Source: an uncultured Nitrospira sp. (GTDB taxonomy: Bacteria > Nitrospirota > Nitrospiria > Nitrospirales > Nitrospiraceae). Taken from it: DNA of 35,917 bases. Position numbers and translations under genes: made by a program. Location of the stretch: positions 12,377-48,293 of the forward strand of contig CABVRR010000016.1 of NCBI GenBank assembly GCA_902500705.1. Direction: 5' to 3'. Position 1 is the stretch's first letter; every line of letters starts with the position of its first letter. The notes under the pieces are model-generated. The model made no database searches. It was not told the origin of the DNA and saw nothing but the letters and a program-made list of their open reading frames with translations. This document shows positions 14,112 to 24,686 of the stretch, in pieces.

Positions 14112-16753
14112 TGGAAGTCATCACCACACATAGCCATGCAGACTTTGATGGCCTGGCCTCGATGGTGGCAGCGCGCAAACTCTTTCCAGAAGCCAAGCTG
14201 GTCTTGGCGGCTGGAGCGCAGGAAGCTGTCCGAAATTTTCTCGCCGTGCACGACCTTGACATTGTCACACTCAAGGACCTCGACCTTTCACAGATCACCA
14301 AGCTGGTACTCGTCGATACGCAAGAGCCGGATCGGATCGGAGTGCTCAAATCGTGCATGGAGAATCCGTCGGTCGAAGTCGTGGTGTTTGATCACCACAT
14401 CGAACCACATACACCCTGTGCAAGTTATTCGAAACAGTCTGTGATTGAATCGGTTGGGGCTACGATTACACTTCTCGTCGAGCAACTTCGGCGGCGACAT
14501 ACTCCGATCACGCCGTTTGAAGCAACCGTGATGACTCTGGGCCTCTATGAAGAGACCGGATCGTTCGGATTTGCTTCCACGACCAGCCGGGATTTTGAGG
14601 CCGGAGCGTTTCTCATCGCAGCCGGTGCGGACTTGAATATGGTGACGGAGACTCTGCGCCGTCCTCTCGATCCGGATGCCGTTGCGATGCTCAATGACCT
14701 GTTGGAACACAGTGACGTGCATTACTTGGAAGGCCGCAAGGTGCTGGTCGCGACGAGCACGGTCGATCACTGTCATGGGGAAGCCGCTGGTGTGGTGCAT
14801 CTGCTCGCTGAATTACAGGGAGTCGATGCCGTCGTTGTGGCGGTGATGATGACAGATCGGGTGCAAGTGATCGGGCGGAGCCGCAGGCCTGAGATTGATG
14901 TCGGTTGGATCGCGCGAGAATTTGGCGGTGGAGGCCACGCCGTGGCGGCAGCCGCCACGGTCAAAGGCCGGACACTTGTGGAAGTCAAAGAGCAGATCGT
15001 TCGGCTGCTGACCACACAGTACCGCCCGACGCTGCTGGCTCAGGATGTCATGACTCGACCGGTGAAAACGATCGAGATCGGTACCAGTGTGACTGAGGCC
15101 GGACAGCAAATGACAGCTTATGGACTGAATGTTTTTCCGATTGTGGACGAGAAAGGCCATTACACCGGACTTGTCAGTCGAGAGTCGATTCAGAAAGCCT
15201 TGTTTCACCGACTGGGTAAAATAGCAGTGCGTGACATCATGCAGACCGACGCCTATGTTGCACAGCCGGACACGCCGTTTCATGAGATTGAAACGGCGAT
15301 GATCGAGCACAACCAACGTTGTGTCCCGATCATCAAGGACGTGAAGATCATCGGCGTCATAACGAGGACGGATCTGCTGCGGACATTGCACGATGATGTG
15401 TTGAAGGTTGCTCGAATGCGGACGATGCATCCGAACGAAGCCGACACGGAGGTCGGAGGGCCACGCCGCAACGTGAAGGGATTGTTACAGAGCCGTTTGC
15501 CGCATCGTCTGATGGCGCTGCTGGAAGATGCAGGGCAGTTGGCCGATCGCCGTGAGACCCCGATTTTTGTTGTCGGTGGCTGCGTACGGGATCTGTTGCT
15601 GGGCATCGAGAATTTTGATGTGGACCTTGTGGTTGAAGGTGACGGCATCGCCTTCGCGCGAGCGCTTGGGGAAATGTGGCATGCGCGAGTGAAGGTGCAT
15701 GAGCGATTCGGCACGGCCGTCCTGCTATTGGCGGATGGCTTCAAGCTTGATGTGGCGACTGCACGGACGGAGTATTACGAATATCCCACCGCGTTGCCGA
15801 CGGTCGAGCACAGTTCCATCAAAAAAGATTTGTACCGGCGTGATTTCACGATCAATGCCTTGGCTGTCCGCCTGAACGGCAAGGGGTTCGGTGATGTGCT
15901 GGACTACTACGGTGGGCAACGCGATCTGAACGCCAAGGTGATCCGAGTCCTGCACGGGTTGAGTTTCGTGGAAGATCCGACGCGAGTATTTCGGGCGATC
16001 CGGTTTGAAACTCGGTTCAGGTTTCATTTAGGCAAGGATACAACGGCGTTGATCGCCGGGGCCGTCAAGATGAACCTGTTTCAACGACTATCCGGTCATC
16101 GCCTATTAGAAGAGCTGAAGTTGCTCTTAGCCGAGCGAGAGCCGAAACAGGCGATCATGCGATCGGCGGAGTTAAACCTCCTGAAATTTATTCACCCCAA
16201 GCTGAGGTGGTCAGACCGGTTGGATATATTATTTGCTGCGCTCGAAGAGGCCGTCGATTGGTACCGACTGTTGTATTTGGATCGAAAGATGGATGTTTGG
16301 CTGGTCTATATGATGGGACTGCTTGATGTGTTGCCTGAACCTGCGGTGAGCAATACACTGAAGCGGTTTCCCTTTTCCGAGTCGGAATCCACGAGACTCA
16401 AAATGGCTCGTGCGGGTTGTCGTAGTGTGATTCGTCGATTGTCCTCGAAACGACCGATCAAGCCGGCTGATGTCTACCATCTCTTGTCAGGGCGCTCAGA
16501 TGAAATGCTGTTGATGCTCATGGCCAAGAGTAAAGGCGAGACCATCAAGCGGCAGGTCTCGGCCTTCCTCACGACCTATCAGCACGTGAAATCGATCTTG
16601 ACGGGCAGAGATTTGAAGGCGATGGGACTCAAGCCAGGACCACAGTTCAAGCAGATCCTCGATCGCTTGCTTGATGCGCAACTGAACGGCGCAGTAAAGA
16701 CAGAAGCAGAGGAGCGACAGTTTGTCCAACAGGTCGCGCATGACCTCAAGTGA
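14111..16753 (+). CDS. DHH-CBS-tRNA nucleotidyltransferase/poly(A) polymerase fusion
   Basis: This is an 880-residue fusion. Residues 1 to about 310 form a DHH/DHHA1 phosphoesterase domain (HSHADFDG at 7-14, FDHH at 93-96, GGGGHAVAAAA near 275). About 320-445 hold two CBS repeats, which usually bind adenine nucleotides (VMTRPVKTI... and DIMQTDAYVAQ). From about 480 a class-II nucleotidyltransferase head follows (VGGCVRDLLLG, then DVDLVV with the catalytic Asp pair, RRDFTINALAV) with the RNA-binding body and tail. Similar fusions in deep-branching bacteria such as Aquifex are A-adding enzymes that complete the tRNA CCA end alongside a separate CC-adding enzyme, so A-addition is the likely activity here. 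The upstream GTG 14105 falls within two bases of the presumed -10 box, so ATG 14111 is preferred. Confidence 0.9.
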   Translation: MEVITTHSHADFDGLASMVAARKLFPEAKLVLAAGAQEAVRNFLAVHDLDIVTLKDLDLSQITKLVLVDTQEPDRIGVLKSCMENPSVEVVVFDHHIEPHTPCASYSKQSVIESVGATITLLVEQLRRRHTPITPFEATVMTLGLYEETGSFGFASTTSRDFEAGAFLIAAGADLNMVTETLRRPLDPDAVAMLNDLLEHSDVHYLEGRKVLVATSTVDHCHGEAAGVVHLLAELQGVDAVVVAVMMTDRVQVIGRSRRPEIDVGWIAREFGGGGHAVAAAATVKGRTLVEVKEQIVRLLTTQYRPTLLAQDVMTRPVKTIEIGTSVTEAGQQMTAYGLNVFPIVDEKGHYTGLVSRESIQKALFHRLGKIAVRDIMQTDAYVAQPDTPFHEIETAMIEHNQRCVPIIKDVKIIGVITRTDLLRTLHDDVLKVARMRTMHPNEADTEVGGPRRNVKGLLQSRLPHRLMALLEDAGQLADRRETPIFVVGGCVRDLLLGIENFDVDLVVEGDGIAFARALGEMWHARVKVHERFGTAVLLLADGFKLDVATARTEYYEYPTALPTVEHSSIKKDLYRRDFTINALAVRLNGKGFGDVLDYYGGQRDLNAKVIRVLHGLSFVEDPTRVFRAIRFETRFRFHLGKDTTALIAGAVKMNLFQRLSGHRLLEELKLLLAEREPKQAIMRSAELNLLKFIHPKLRWSDRLDILFAALEEAVDWYRLLYLDRKMDVWLVYMMGLLDVLPEPAVSNTLKRFPFSESESTRLKMARAGCRSVIRRLSSKRPIKPADVYHLLSGRSDEMLLMLMAKSKGETIKRQVSAFLTTYQHVKSILTGRDLKAMGLKPGPQFKQILDRLLDAQLNGAVKTEAEERQFVQQVAHDLK

Positions 16754-17046
16754 GCTGTTGGGAGTATCAGAAACAACGGATCAAGGGCGTGAAGGATTGA
16801 ATGGCATACATAGGCTAACTTCTCCAACTGTTTGAGCGGCCACCTCTCTCGAATCGAAGCATCTCTCCTACAATTGTCTATCCACGTACTCTTTTCTTCC
16901 GCTGCCGGCACGAAGTCTTTTTGTAAGTAATTGTAAAAGTTTCGCTTTTTAGAGCCAAGCGCCGTTCAACATGATATCCATTGAGTGAGGACGAGCACCA
17001 TTGCTCTAAATAAATGGTTCGTTATTGCCGATAGTTAAGTATTGCG
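16754..17046. other. intergenic region upstream of the complex I operon
   Basis: These 293 bases are AT-rich toward the right end (16919-17046) and hold no gene or tRNA that I can see. The region must contain the main nuo promoter, but I cannot place -35 and -10 boxes with confidence. The nuoA ATG has no Shine-Dalgarno sequence, so a leaderless or weakly initiated nuoA is possible. Confidence 0.5.
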
Positions 17047-17511
17047 ATGGTAGATGACGCTATTTGGCAAATTTGTCTCTATGGGCTTTGTGTCGGTGTG
17101 GTGATTGCCGTCATGCTGGGCTTGCCGCCCTTGCTTGGCGAACGGCACTGGAAGAAACCCGAACGTCGCTCAGAAAGCGCAACGGGCATTCCCTATGAAT
17201 GTGGGATTCGACCGACTGGCAGCGCTCAAGTCCGCCCACCAGTGCAATATTATTTGATCGCCATGTTTTTCGTCATCTTTGATGTGGAGGCGGCGTATCT
17301 CTATGCCTGGGCCGTCGCTGTGCCTGAAACAGGCTGGCTTGGGTTTATTGAAGTCACGATCTTCGTGACCATTCTGTTAGCGTCTCTTGCGTATTTGTGG
17401 CTCACCGGAGCGCTCGACTGGCATGCACAGTCTCACCGTCTGCGAGTCCGTCACCGCCAGACACCAAGCCTGCAGGAGTCAAAGGAGTTCTACGATGACC
17501 GAGTGGCGTGA
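17047..17511 (+). CDS. nuoA: NADH-quinone oxidoreductase subunit A
   Basis: This 154-residue membrane subunit of complex I has three transmembrane helices (about 7-29, 73-92 and 100-122). The conserved loop between helices 1 and 2 contains [11 protein letters not shown] with the conserved Cys, and [21 protein letters not shown] follows in two pieces, carrying the acidic residues near the quinone tunnel. It is slightly longer than many NuoA proteins because of a charged C-terminal tail of about 25 residues. The protein sits at the junction of the peripheral and membrane arms. It is the first gene of the 13-gene cluster, and its 3' end overlaps nuoB by 17 bases. No ribosome-binding site precedes the ATG. 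Confidence 0.95.
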   Translation: MVDDAIWQICLYGLCVGVVIAVMLGLPPLLGERHWKKPERRSESATGIPYECGIRPTGSAQVRPPVQYYLIAMFFVIFDVEAAYLYAWAVAVPETGWLGFIEVTIFVTILLASLAYLWLTGALDWHAQSHRLRVRHRQTPSLQESKEFYDDRVA

Positions 17512-18202
17512 CGGAAGACTTGAAGGGGTGCGCATTAGGGATGGTGGAGATGGCTCGTTGACCTCTGTTGTTGGCGACTCGGTCCTCTTTGCAACACTAC
17601 AAGACCTCTTAGCGTGGGGACGCAAGAATTCGCTCTGGCCGTTGAACTTCGGCTTGTCGTGCTGCTTCGTCGAGATGGCCACGAGTCTGACGAGTGTCTA
17701 CGACGTCTCTCGGTTTGGTGCGGAAGTCGTACGCGGGTCACCACGGCAGGCCGATGTGTTGGTCGTGTCGGGAACGGTGTTTATGAAGGTGGCTCCCGTC
17801 ATCAAGCAGCTCTACGAACAGATGCTGGAACCGCGTTGGGTGATTTCGATGGGGTCCTGCTCAAACTCCGGAGGAATGTTCGACGCCTACTCGGTCGTGC
17901 AAGGCGTCGACAAATTCATTCCCGTAGACGTGTATATGCCGGGATGCCCGCCCCCGCCACATGCTTTTATGGAATGCCTGCTGCTGCTCCAGAATATGGT
18001 GGGATCAGAGCGCCGACCCTTGAGCTGGCACTTCGGTCCGCAGGAAGTTCAGAGACCCATTATGCCTTCGATGCGAGATGCGAAACGAGCGGAGCGAATG
18101 AGTCAGCGTGAATATCCCGGAATCGATGTGCTCCCAAGAACCGATCTGCTCTCTCCCCATTTTGCAGGGCAGCCGGACGGCCGTTCGAAAGGCCAGTCAT
18201 GA
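17495..18202 (+). CDS. nuoB: NADH-quinone oxidoreductase subunit B
   Basis: This 235-residue subunit carries cluster N2, the last iron-sulfur centre before quinone. The ligands are the tandem Cys56-Cys57 (LSCCFVEMA), Cys122 (MGSCSNSGG) and Cys151 (MPGCPPPP). AAAGGAG at 17481-17487 lies seven bases before ATG 17495. The longer open frame from 17387 lies inside nuoA and is not used. The C-terminal tail after about residue 185 is long and charged. The stop overlaps nuoCD as ATGA at 18199-18202, implying translational coupling and stoichiometric synthesis with the 49-kDa/30-kDa fusion that shares the quinone site. Confidence 0.96.
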   Translation: MTEWRDGRLEGVRIRDGGDGSLTSVVGDSVLFATLQDLLAWGRKNSLWPLNFGLSCCFVEMATSLTSVYDVSRFGAEVVRGSPRQADVLVVSGTVFMKVAPVIKQLYEQMLEPRWVISMGSCSNSGGMFDAYSVVQGVDKFIPVDVYMPGCPPPPHAFMECLLLLQNMVGSERRPLSWHFGPQEVQRPIMPSMRDAKRAERMSQREYPGIDVLPRTDLLSPHFAGQPDGRSKGQS

Positions 18203-20001
18203 CTCCGCGATCCTCGGGCCTGCGCGACACGATGAGTGGTGAACAAACGGGGTTGGTAGAGGAGCTCACGACGCATTTCGGTTCAGAAAGATTTCTGACT
18301 GCGGTGCAATCTACCAAGGATGGGATTCCGACCATCTGGATCGAGAAGCATCGGCTTCGTGAGACACTCCACTATGTCAAATCTGAGCTTCCTCGTCCGT
18401 TTCCCATGCTGTTCGATCTGAGTGCGACAGACGAACGGCTTCGCCGACATCATGACGGACTACCGATCAAAGCTTTTACCGTGTTCTATCATCTTTTTTC
18501 CCTCGATCGGAATCAATCACTCCGCATCAAAGTGGCACTCGATGGTGAGCCGCTCTCTCTGCCGTCGAGCAGGGATCTGTGGCCGAATGCCGATTGGTAT
18601 GAACGAGAAATCTTCGACATGTTTGGCATTCGTTTCGACGGGCACCCATTTCTCCGTCGTCTCCTCATGCCTTCATGGTGGGAAGGGTATCCGCTTCGCA
18701 AAGATCATCCCTCACGTGCGACGGAAATCGGGCAATTCCAATTGCCGCCGGACAAGCTGGCCATGACCCAGGACGCCTTGCAATTCAAACCTGAGGACTG
18801 GGGCTTAGCTTGGACCCACCACGACCAGGACTCAGACTTCGACTATATGTTCATCAACCTCGGCCCGGCACATACCGGCACGCACGGTGTGCTTCGACTC
18901 GTGGCGCAACTCGCGGGTGAGGAAATCATCCATATCGTCCCGGATATCGGCTTCCACCATCGCTCCCAAGAAAAGATTGCCGAACGGCAAACCTGGCATT
19001 CCTTCATTCCCTACACCGACCGTGTCGATTACCTTCAGGGTGTGCTGAATGAGATGCCCTATTGTCTCTCGGTCGAACGATTGGCGGAGGTGACCGTGCC
19101 GCCACGGGCACAAGTCATCCGAGTCATGATGTCCGAATTCTATCGAATCGCCAGTCATCTTGTCTGGTACGGGACCTTTGCCGGGGACATCGGTGCCTTG
19201 TCGCCGGTGTTTTACATGTTCAACGATCGCGAGCGAATTCTTTCAATTACCGAGGCCATTTGCGGCGGCCGGATGCATCCGAATTGGCTCCGGATCGGTG
19301 GGGTTGCACGGGATCTTCCCATCGGATGGGACACACTGGTCAAACAGTTCGTTGATTGGTTTCCCAGCAGACTAGATGACTATGAGCGCCTTGTGATGGA
19401 CAATCCGATTCTCAAGCAACGAACCGTCGGGATCGGGGTCTTGTCCCTTGATGACGCCATCGCGTGGGGCGCCACCGGTCCGATGCTACGAGCCTGCGGC
19501 TTGCCGTGGGATTTGCGAAAAAGCCGCCCGTACTCCGGCTATGAACAGTTCGACTTTGACGTCCCGGTTGCCTCACACGGCGATTGTTATGATCGGGCAC
19601 TGGTGCATGTCTTGGAGTTGCGTCAGTCGCTGCGGATTATTCGCCAATGTCTCGATGCCATGCCGTCCGGTCCCTATACATCGCTCGATCCCCTTGCCAC
19701 TCCGCCGTTGAAGACGCACACGATGCAGGACATTGAAACGCTCATCAATCATTTTGTCGGAGTGAGTTGGGGCCCCGTGCTTCCACCCGGTGAAGCGGAA
19801 GTTCCCACTGAATCGTCGAAAGGGCAGACCAGTTATTACTTGACGAGTGATGGGTCGCAGCTTTCGTACCGGACCAGAATCCGCACCCCCTCGTTTGCCC
19901 ACATTCAGATAGTGCCATTAATGGCCCGCGGCGAATTGCTTTCGGACCTCTTGGCCGTACTTGGCAGTGTGGACTACGTGCTTTCTGATGTGGACCGATA
20001 A
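18199..20001 (+). CDS. nuoC: fused NADH-quinone oxidoreductase subunit C/D
   Basis: This 600-residue fusion matches the length and order of E. coli NuoCD. The NuoC (30-kDa) part covers about 20-190 with the signature [12 protein letters not shown] and FLRRLLMP. The NuoD (49-kDa) part from about 210 contains [14 protein letters not shown], which has the loop lining the quinone site, then [10 protein letters not shown] and [13 protein letters not shown]-like sequence, and ends in YVLSDVDR as NuoD normally does. The symbol nuoCD is often used. The fusion is typical of Escherichia-type complex I and less common in bacteria with split nuoC and nuoD. It is coupled to nuoB by a four-base overlap and separated from nuoE by a 77-base gap with a perfect hairpin. 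Confidence 0.96.
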   Translation: MTPRSSGLRDTMSGEQTGLVEELTTHFGSERFLTAVQSTKDGIPTIWIEKHRLRETLHYVKSELPRPFPMLFDLSATDERLRRHHDGLPIKAFTVFYHLFSLDRNQSLRIKVALDGEPLSLPSSRDLWPNADWYEREIFDMFGIRFDGHPFLRRLLMPSWWEGYPLRKDHPSRATEIGQFQLPPDKLAMTQDALQFKPEDWGLAWTHHDQDSDFDYMFINLGPAHTGTHGVLRLVAQLAGEEIIHIVPDIGFHHRSQEKIAERQTWHSFIPYTDRVDYLQGVLNEMPYCLSVERLAEVTVPPRAQVIRVMMSEFYRIASHLVWYGTFAGDIGALSPVFYMFNDRERILSITEAICGGRMHPNWLRIGGVARDLPIGWDTLVKQFVDWFPSRLDDYERLVMDNPILKQRTVGIGVLSLDDAIAWGATGPMLRACGLPWDLRKSRPYSGYEQFDFDVPVASHGDCYDRALVHVLELRQSLRIIRQCLDAMPSGPYTSLDPLATPPLKTHTMQDIETLINHFVGVSWGPVLPPGEAEVPTESSKGQTSYYLTSDGSQLSYRTRIRTPSFAHIQIVPLMARGELLSDLLAVLGSVDYVLSDVDR

Positions 20002-20006
20002 GACCG

Positions 20007-20043
20007 TGCTTCGTGCTCAGTCCTGAATGCTGAGCACGAAGCA
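20007..20043. repeat. 14-bp perfect hairpin in the nuoCD-nuoE gap
   Basis: TGCTTCGTGCTCAG (20007-20020) and its exact reverse complement (20030-20043) flank a nine-base loop. It starts six bases after the nuoCD stop. No T-run follows, so it is not an obvious terminator. It may protect or process the mRNA. The ten-base string GTGCTTCGTG recurs at 26277-26286 in the nuoI-nuoJ gap, which suggests a dispersed intergenic repeat. Confidence 0.6.
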
Positions 20044-20078
20044 TACACGGGCTCAGAACCCGACACTCAGGACTTACT

Positions 20079-20543
20079 ATGCTGTCAGGCACTGAACGAC
20101 AAGAACTTGAAGACGCCGTAACGCATTACCCTGACAAACGAGGGGCTGCCATCGATGCTTTGTTGATCATTCAGCGACGACGTGGCTGGATCTCGGATGA
20201 AACACTTCTCGATATTGCACAGTTTCTCGAAATCACGGCTGAGGATCTGGATAGCATCGCTACATTTTACAACCTCATTTTCAGAAAACCCGTCGGTCGG
20301 CATGTCGCCTTTGTGTGTGACAGCGTCAGTTGTTGGATCAAGGGGTCTGAGCAAGTTCAAGAGCAGATCAAGGCACTCTATGCCGCGGATCTTGGACAGA
20401 CATCGCCAGACGGACGTCTGACGGTCTTGCCGATTGCGTGCTTAGGGCACTGCGAACGGGCACCGGCCGTGATGATCGATCAGGATGTGTATGGCGAGGT
20501 GATGCCTGAGAAGGTTGAATCGATTATGGAAAAGTACACATAA
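20079..20543 (+). CDS. nuoE: NADH-quinone oxidoreductase subunit E
   Basis: This 154-residue thioredoxin-fold subunit of the NADH-oxidising module binds the [2Fe-2S] cluster N1a through Cys80, Cys85 (CDSVSC), Cys121 and Cys125 (CLGHC). The N-terminal helical part includes ALLIIQRRRGWISDE, the usual NuoE signature. It works with NuoF and NuoG at the tip of the peripheral arm. A weak AGGA precedes the ATG. Unlike most neighbours it is separated from both flanking genes by gaps (77 and 68 bases) that contain repeats, so its expression may be set separately. Confidence 0.96.
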   Translation: MLSGTERQELEDAVTHYPDKRGAAIDALLIIQRRRGWISDETLLDIAQFLEITAEDLDSIATFYNLIFRKPVGRHVAFVCDSVSCWIKGSEQVQEQIKALYAADLGQTSPDGRLTVLPIACLGHCERAPAVMIDQDVYGEVMPEKVESIMEKYT

Positions 20544-20611
20544 ATCAGTTTTAAGTTTTTAGTTCTTAGCTCTCGAAAACTCAACACCATAACAGTCACA
20601 ACTCAAAACTC
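20544..20611. repeat. AT-rich repeat fragment in the nuoE-nuoF gap
   Basis: The gap is built of short related words: AGTTTT occurs near the left and AAAACTC twice to the right, so the two halves are partly complementary. AGTTCTTAGC (20561-20570) recurs at 26325-26334 in the nuoI-nuoJ gap, and GTTCTTAGC recurs at 34361-34369. This looks like a degenerate member of a dispersed intergenic repeat. No ribosome-binding site is clear before nuoF. Confidence 0.4.
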
Positions 20612-21922
20612 ATGAAGATGGAACGGCCACTCACTGAACATATTCATCTGGATGGCACCACGCGAACGCTACGCGAGTACGTGAAAGACGGTGGATATCG
20701 TTCGGTTCAACGGCTCGCCACTATGTTGGGTCCCAAAGATGTGCAGCGCTTGGTAACCGAATCGGGATTGCGCGGCAGAGGTGGGGGAGGCTTCCTCACC
20801 GGTACGAAGTGGGGCTTCGTTCCAATGGGTCCCAGTGCGCCCAAGCCGAAGTATATCGTCGCAAATGGCGATGAAATGGAGCCAGGCACGTTTAAGGATC
20901 GTGTGCTGATGGAGGGTGATCCTCACGGCCTCGTTGAAGGCATGATCTTAGCCGGATATGCCTTGGATGCAGAGGTCGGCTACATTTTCTTGCGTGGAGA
21001 ATATCATCTGTCGGCGCAACGACTGACTCGTGCTATTGCGGAAGCCTATGAGGAAGGGTATCTCGGCAAGCCTCTTCCTGGGACGACGTTTTGTTTTGAC
21101 CTCCATCTTCATGCCAGTGCCGGCCGGTACATCTGTGGCGAAGAGACGGCACTGATCAATGCGTTGGAAGGCAAACGGGCAGTTCCTCGAGCGAAACCTC
21201 CCTTTCCACAGGCGGTCGGTTTATGGGGGAAACCGACTGTCGTGCAGAACGTCGAGACCCTCTACAACATCCCACATATCGTCAATCATGGTTCTGACTG
21301 GTATCGCCGTTTGAGTCGAACTCAAGACGGGGGTACGAAGATCTATGGCATCAGCGGTCGCGTCACCAATCCTGGATGGTGGGAATTGCCGCTCGGCACC
21401 ACTGCGCGGGAAGTGCTGGAACGATATGCCGGGGGGATGTCCGATGGCGTTCGCTTTCGGGGCCTGTTGCCAGGCGGCATCTCCACCGCGTTTATGACCG
21501 AAGAACACTTGGATCTCCCTATGGATTTTTCGTCGATCCCGCCTGAGGTGGGTCGGCTTGGCACCGCCACGATGATCGTACTGGACGACCACACCTGTCC
21601 CGTTGGATTCGTGCTGAATCTAGAAAAGTTTTTTGCTCGAGAGTCCTGTGGCTGGTGTACGCCTTGTCGAGAAGGGTTGCCGTGGGTGGCGAGAATTTTA
21701 ACGTCGTTTGAGGAAGGACGTGCCAGCAAGGAAGATCTGGCGCTCTTGGACATGCATACGAAGTGGCTTGCTCCCGGCCATACATTCTGCGGTCTCGCCC
21801 CTGGTGCGATGGCCCCCCTGCAATCAGCCTTGAAATACTTTCGTGATGATTTCGAGCGTCACATTAGTTTGAGGCATTGTCCCTGGAGCAAGAAACCTGC
21901 GCAACTACGAGTAGTAGTCTAA
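20612..21922 (+). CDS. nuoF: NADH-quinone oxidoreductase subunit F
   Basis: This 436-residue catalytic subunit oxidises NADH using FMN and passes electrons to [4Fe-4S] cluster N3. The FMN/NADH-binding glycine-rich motif GRGGGGFLTGTKW lies near residues 55-67, YICGEETALINALEG is present, and the N3 ligands are in ESCGWCTPCREG (three Cys) plus HTFCGLAPGA. ATG 20612 is used, with ATG 20618 two codons later as an alternative, and neither has a good ribosome-binding site. It is followed after four bases by nuoG. All catalytic features are present, so the NADH-dehydrogenase module appears intact, which distinguishes this locus from complex I-like clusters lacking nuoEFG. Confidence 0.96.
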   Translation: MKMERPLTEHIHLDGTTRTLREYVKDGGYRSVQRLATMLGPKDVQRLVTESGLRGRGGGGFLTGTKWGFVPMGPSAPKPKYIVANGDEMEPGTFKDRVLMEGDPHGLVEGMILAGYALDAEVGYIFLRGEYHLSAQRLTRAIAEAYEEGYLGKPLPGTTFCFDLHLHASAGRYICGEETALINALEGKRAVPRAKPPFPQAVGLWGKPTVVQNVETLYNIPHIVNHGSDWYRRLSRTQDGGTKIYGISGRVTNPGWWELPLGTTAREVLERYAGGMSDGVRFRGLLPGGISTAFMTEEHLDLPMDFSSIPPEVGRLGTATMIVLDDHTCPVGFVLNLEKFFARESCGWCTPCREGLPWVARILTSFEEGRASKEDLALLDMHTKWLAPGHTFCGLAPGAMAPLQSALKYFRDDFERHISLRHCPWSKKPAQLRVVV

Positions 21923-21926
21923 TTGT

Positions 21927-24686
21927 ATGGCGACTATCATTGTCGATAACAAGTCGTACACCGTTGATGAGCGACAGAATTTGTTGTCTGCTTGTCTCGG
22001 ACATGGACTGAGCGTGCCCTATTTCTGCTGGCACCCGGCCATGGGATCGGTCGGGGCATGCCGCCAGTGCGCGGTCAAACAGTTCAAAGACGATCGTGAT
22101 CAGTCTGGTCGACTGGTCATGTCCTGCATGGCGCCAGCAATTAATGGCACGCGTATCTCGATTGATGACCCAGAAGCCAAAGCCTTTCGTGCGTCAGTCA
22201 TCGAATGGTTGATGGTGAACCATCCACACGACTGCCCCGTCTGTGACGAAGGAGGGGAGTGCCATTTGCAAGATATGACGGTCATGACCGGGCATGTTTA
22301 TCGGCGCTACCGTTTTCCGAAACGGACCCATCGTAATCAGGTTCTTGGTCCCTTCATTCGGCATGAGATGAATCGGTGTATTCAATGTTACCGCTGCGTA
22401 CGCTATTACCGAGACTATGCGGGTGGGCGCGATCTCAATGTGTTCGGGTCGCATGACGCCGTCTACTTTGGCCGGGAACAGGATGGGGTCTTAGAGAATG
22501 AGTTCAGTGGCAATCTTGTCGAGGTCTGTCCGACCGGAGTCTTCACGGACAAAACCTTCTTCCATCATTATACGAGGAAATGGGATCTGCAATCCGCGCA
22601 GTCGATCTGCCCACATTGCAGTCTCGGCTGCAACACCACTGCCAGTGAGCGGTCTGGCACTCTGCGTCGGATCACCAATCGGTTTAACAGCCAGGTCAAC
22701 GGCTACTTTTTATGCGATCGGGGACGATTCGGATATGAGTATGTCAATAGCCCGCATCGCATCAGACGAGCCGTTGTGCGGCAGGAGCGTCACCGGGGCC
22801 AGTCAGGAACGACGGAAGAAGTACCGCAGCCCTTCGAATTCGCAGCGGATCGGGTGCGACAGGCACGTGGGATCGTGGGCATTGGGTCGCCTCGCGCGTC
22901 GCTCGAGGCCAATGTCGCCCTTCGATCTTTGGTCGGACCGCAGCAATTTTATCAAGGGATCGATGAGCAGGAACACCAGCTTCTCTCCACGATTCTGAAC
23001 ATATTTCGGACCGGACCGGTACCTTCCGCGTCCATTCACGATGCAGAACAGTCAGATGCAGTTTTCGTTCTTGGAGCGGATCTCCTGAACGAAGCGCCAC
23101 GCTTGGCGCTTGCTCTTCTTCAGTCGATTCGGCAACAGCCGATGGAACAGGTCGATGAATTGAAGATTCCTCGCTGGGACGAAGCGGCCGTGCGCAACGC
23201 CGTACAAAACAGACGAGGCCCCTTGTTCTTGGCGGGATATCAACGCACCTGGTTTCATGAGTACGCCACCGACACGTACTTCGCCGCGCCGGACGATATC
23301 GCGCGGTTGGGATTTGCCGTGGCTGGAACCATCGCTCAAGAATCACCGTCCGTTCCTAATCTGAATCGTGAGGCCGGAGAGCTTGCGCGGCGTATTGCCG
23401 AGGCCCTCAGTCATGCCCAACGCCCGCTGATCATTGTCGGTACGGGAAGCCGCTCTCAGGCGACGATAGAAGCAGCCGCCAATGTTGCCTGGGCCTTGCA
23501 CCGCCAAGGGAAACAGCCGCGACTCAGCGTCGTGCTTCCGGAGGCCAATAGTATGGGTCTCGCATTGCTTGGTGGGAGGAGCTTGAATGACGCGTTCGAC
23601 GCAATCAGTCAGGGAACGGCCGATACCGTGATTGTGTTGGAGAATGACTTGTATCGTCGCGCGGACCAGGCGAAGGTCGATGCGTTCTTTGAGAACGCGC
23701 GAACGAGTATGGTCATCGATTCCCTTGACCATCGCACGGCGGCGCACGCTGACGTGGTGCTCCCGGCAGCCACGGGTCCGGAGTCCGATGGAACATTCGT
23801 CAGCCAAGAAGGCCGCGCCCAGCGGTTCTACCAAGTGTTTGTCACGGACGGTGACGTCAAAGCGAGCTGGCAGTGGCTCAGTGACCTTGGACGTGCAACC
23901 TCACAGAAGAATGATCGTGAGTCCGGAGTGGGGACCTGGCACAATTTCGATGATGCGGTCTCCGCAACGGCGATGGTTGCTCCTGAGTTCGCTCGCATCG
24001 GAGAGATCGCACCATCGGCGAGTTTTCGTCTGGTCGGTCAAAAAGTCCCCAGACAGTCTGAGCGCTGTAGTGGGCGTACGTCACTGACTTCTCATCTGAC
24101 CATGCACGAACCGCCTCCCCCAGGCGACCTTCATTCGCCGCTTGGATTTACAATGGAAGGATATCGAGGGCCGCTGCCCTCACCGCTCATTTCTCAGTTC
24201 TGGGCTCCTGGTTGGAATTCTATCCAAGCTGTGAATACGTATCAGAACGAAGTCGGCGGACCATTGCGAGATGAAATGCCTGGTGTCCGGCTCATCGAAC
24301 CAGGTGCCACGAAGGTAGCCGGTTGGTTCACCGCCGTTCCACGTGCGTTTCAGCCGACCGATCAGCGTTGGTTGCTGCTTCCACTATCCGCCGTATTTGG
24401 AAGCGACGAACTCAGCAATCGATCTCCGGCGATTGTCGAACGAATCGCCCAACCGTCCCTGTCCTTGCACCCATCAGATGGAACACGGTTGGGTCTTCAG
24501 GAACACAGCGTGATTGACCTGGCGTTCCAAGGAGCGACGTATCGTCTTGCTGTGCACTTCGAGCCATCTACTCCGGTGGGTACGGTCGGCCTTTCTCTGG
24601 TGCCTGACGTATCCGGCGTCAGCGTTCCGGCGTGGGTCGATCTGTGTGCGGCGATCAAGATCGAACGAACGCGGAGGGCTGCATGA
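21927..24686 (+). CDS. nuoG: NADH-quinone oxidoreductase subunit G, with N7 cluster site
   Basis: This is a 919-residue iron-sulfur subunit. Cluster N1b ligands are Cys34, Cys45, Cys48 and Cys67. The His-Cys site for N5 lies near 99-112 ([14 protein letters not shown]) and the N4 site is around CIQCYRC (151-157) with CPTG at 201. The extra N7 site has Cys228, Cys231, Cys235 and Cys263. The N1b and N7 numbering equals that of E. coli NuoG, and the protein is close to the E. coli length. The C-terminal half is a molybdopterin-oxidoreductase-like fold without expected cofactor (for example [17 protein letters not shown]). It starts four bases after nuoF, and its stop overlaps nuoH as ATGA. It is a close structural match to the Escherichia type. 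Confidence 0.95.
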   Translation: MATIIVDNKSYTVDERQNLLSACLGHGLSVPYFCWHPAMGSVGACRQCAVKQFKDDRDQSGRLVMSCMAPAINGTRISIDDPEAKAFRASVIEWLMVNHPHDCPVCDEGGECHLQDMTVMTGHVYRRYRFPKRTHRNQVLGPFIRHEMNRCIQCYRCVRYYRDYAGGRDLNVFGSHDAVYFGREQDGVLENEFSGNLVEVCPTGVFTDKTFFHHYTRKWDLQSAQSICPHCSLGCNTTASERSGTLRRITNRFNSQVNGYFLCDRGRFGYEYVNSPHRIRRAVVRQERHRGQSGTTEEVPQPFEFAADRVRQARGIVGIGSPRASLEANVALRSLVGPQQFYQGIDEQEHQLLSTILNIFRTGPVPSASIHDAEQSDAVFVLGADLLNEAPRLALALLQSIRQQPMEQVDELKIPRWDEAAVRNAVQNRRGPLFLAGYQRTWFHEYATDTYFAAPDDIARLGFAVAGTIAQESPSVPNLNREAGELARRIAEALSHAQRPLIIVGTGSRSQATIEAAANVAWALHRQGKQPRLSVVLPEANSMGLALLGGRSLNDAFDAISQGTADTVIVLENDLYRRADQAKVDAFFENARTSMVIDSLDHRTAAHADVVLPAATGPESDGTFVSQEGRAQRFYQVFVTDGDVKASWQWLSDLGRATSQKNDRESGVGTWHNFDDAVSATAMVAPEFARIGEIAPSASFRLVGQKVPRQSERCSGRTSLTSHLTMHEPPPPGDLHSPLGFTMEGYRGPLPSPLISQFWAPGWNSIQAVNTYQNEVGGPLRDEMPGVRLIEPGATKVAGWFTAVPRAFQPTDQRWLLLPLSAVFGSDELSNRSPAIVERIAQPSLSLHPSDGTRLGLQEHSVIDLAFQGATYRLAVHFEPSTPVGTVGLSLVPDVSGVSVPAWVDLCAAIKIERTRRAA

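Noticed and set aside
14813-15430. 205-residue minus-strand frame opposite the DHH-CBS gene
   Set aside because: It is His- and Arg-rich shadow sequence. The plus-strand gene shows clear DHH and CBS motifs throughout.
22762-23346. 194-residue minus-strand frame inside nuoG
   Set aside because: It is Arg- and Pro-rich shadow sequence opposite an intact nuoG with no recognisable domain.
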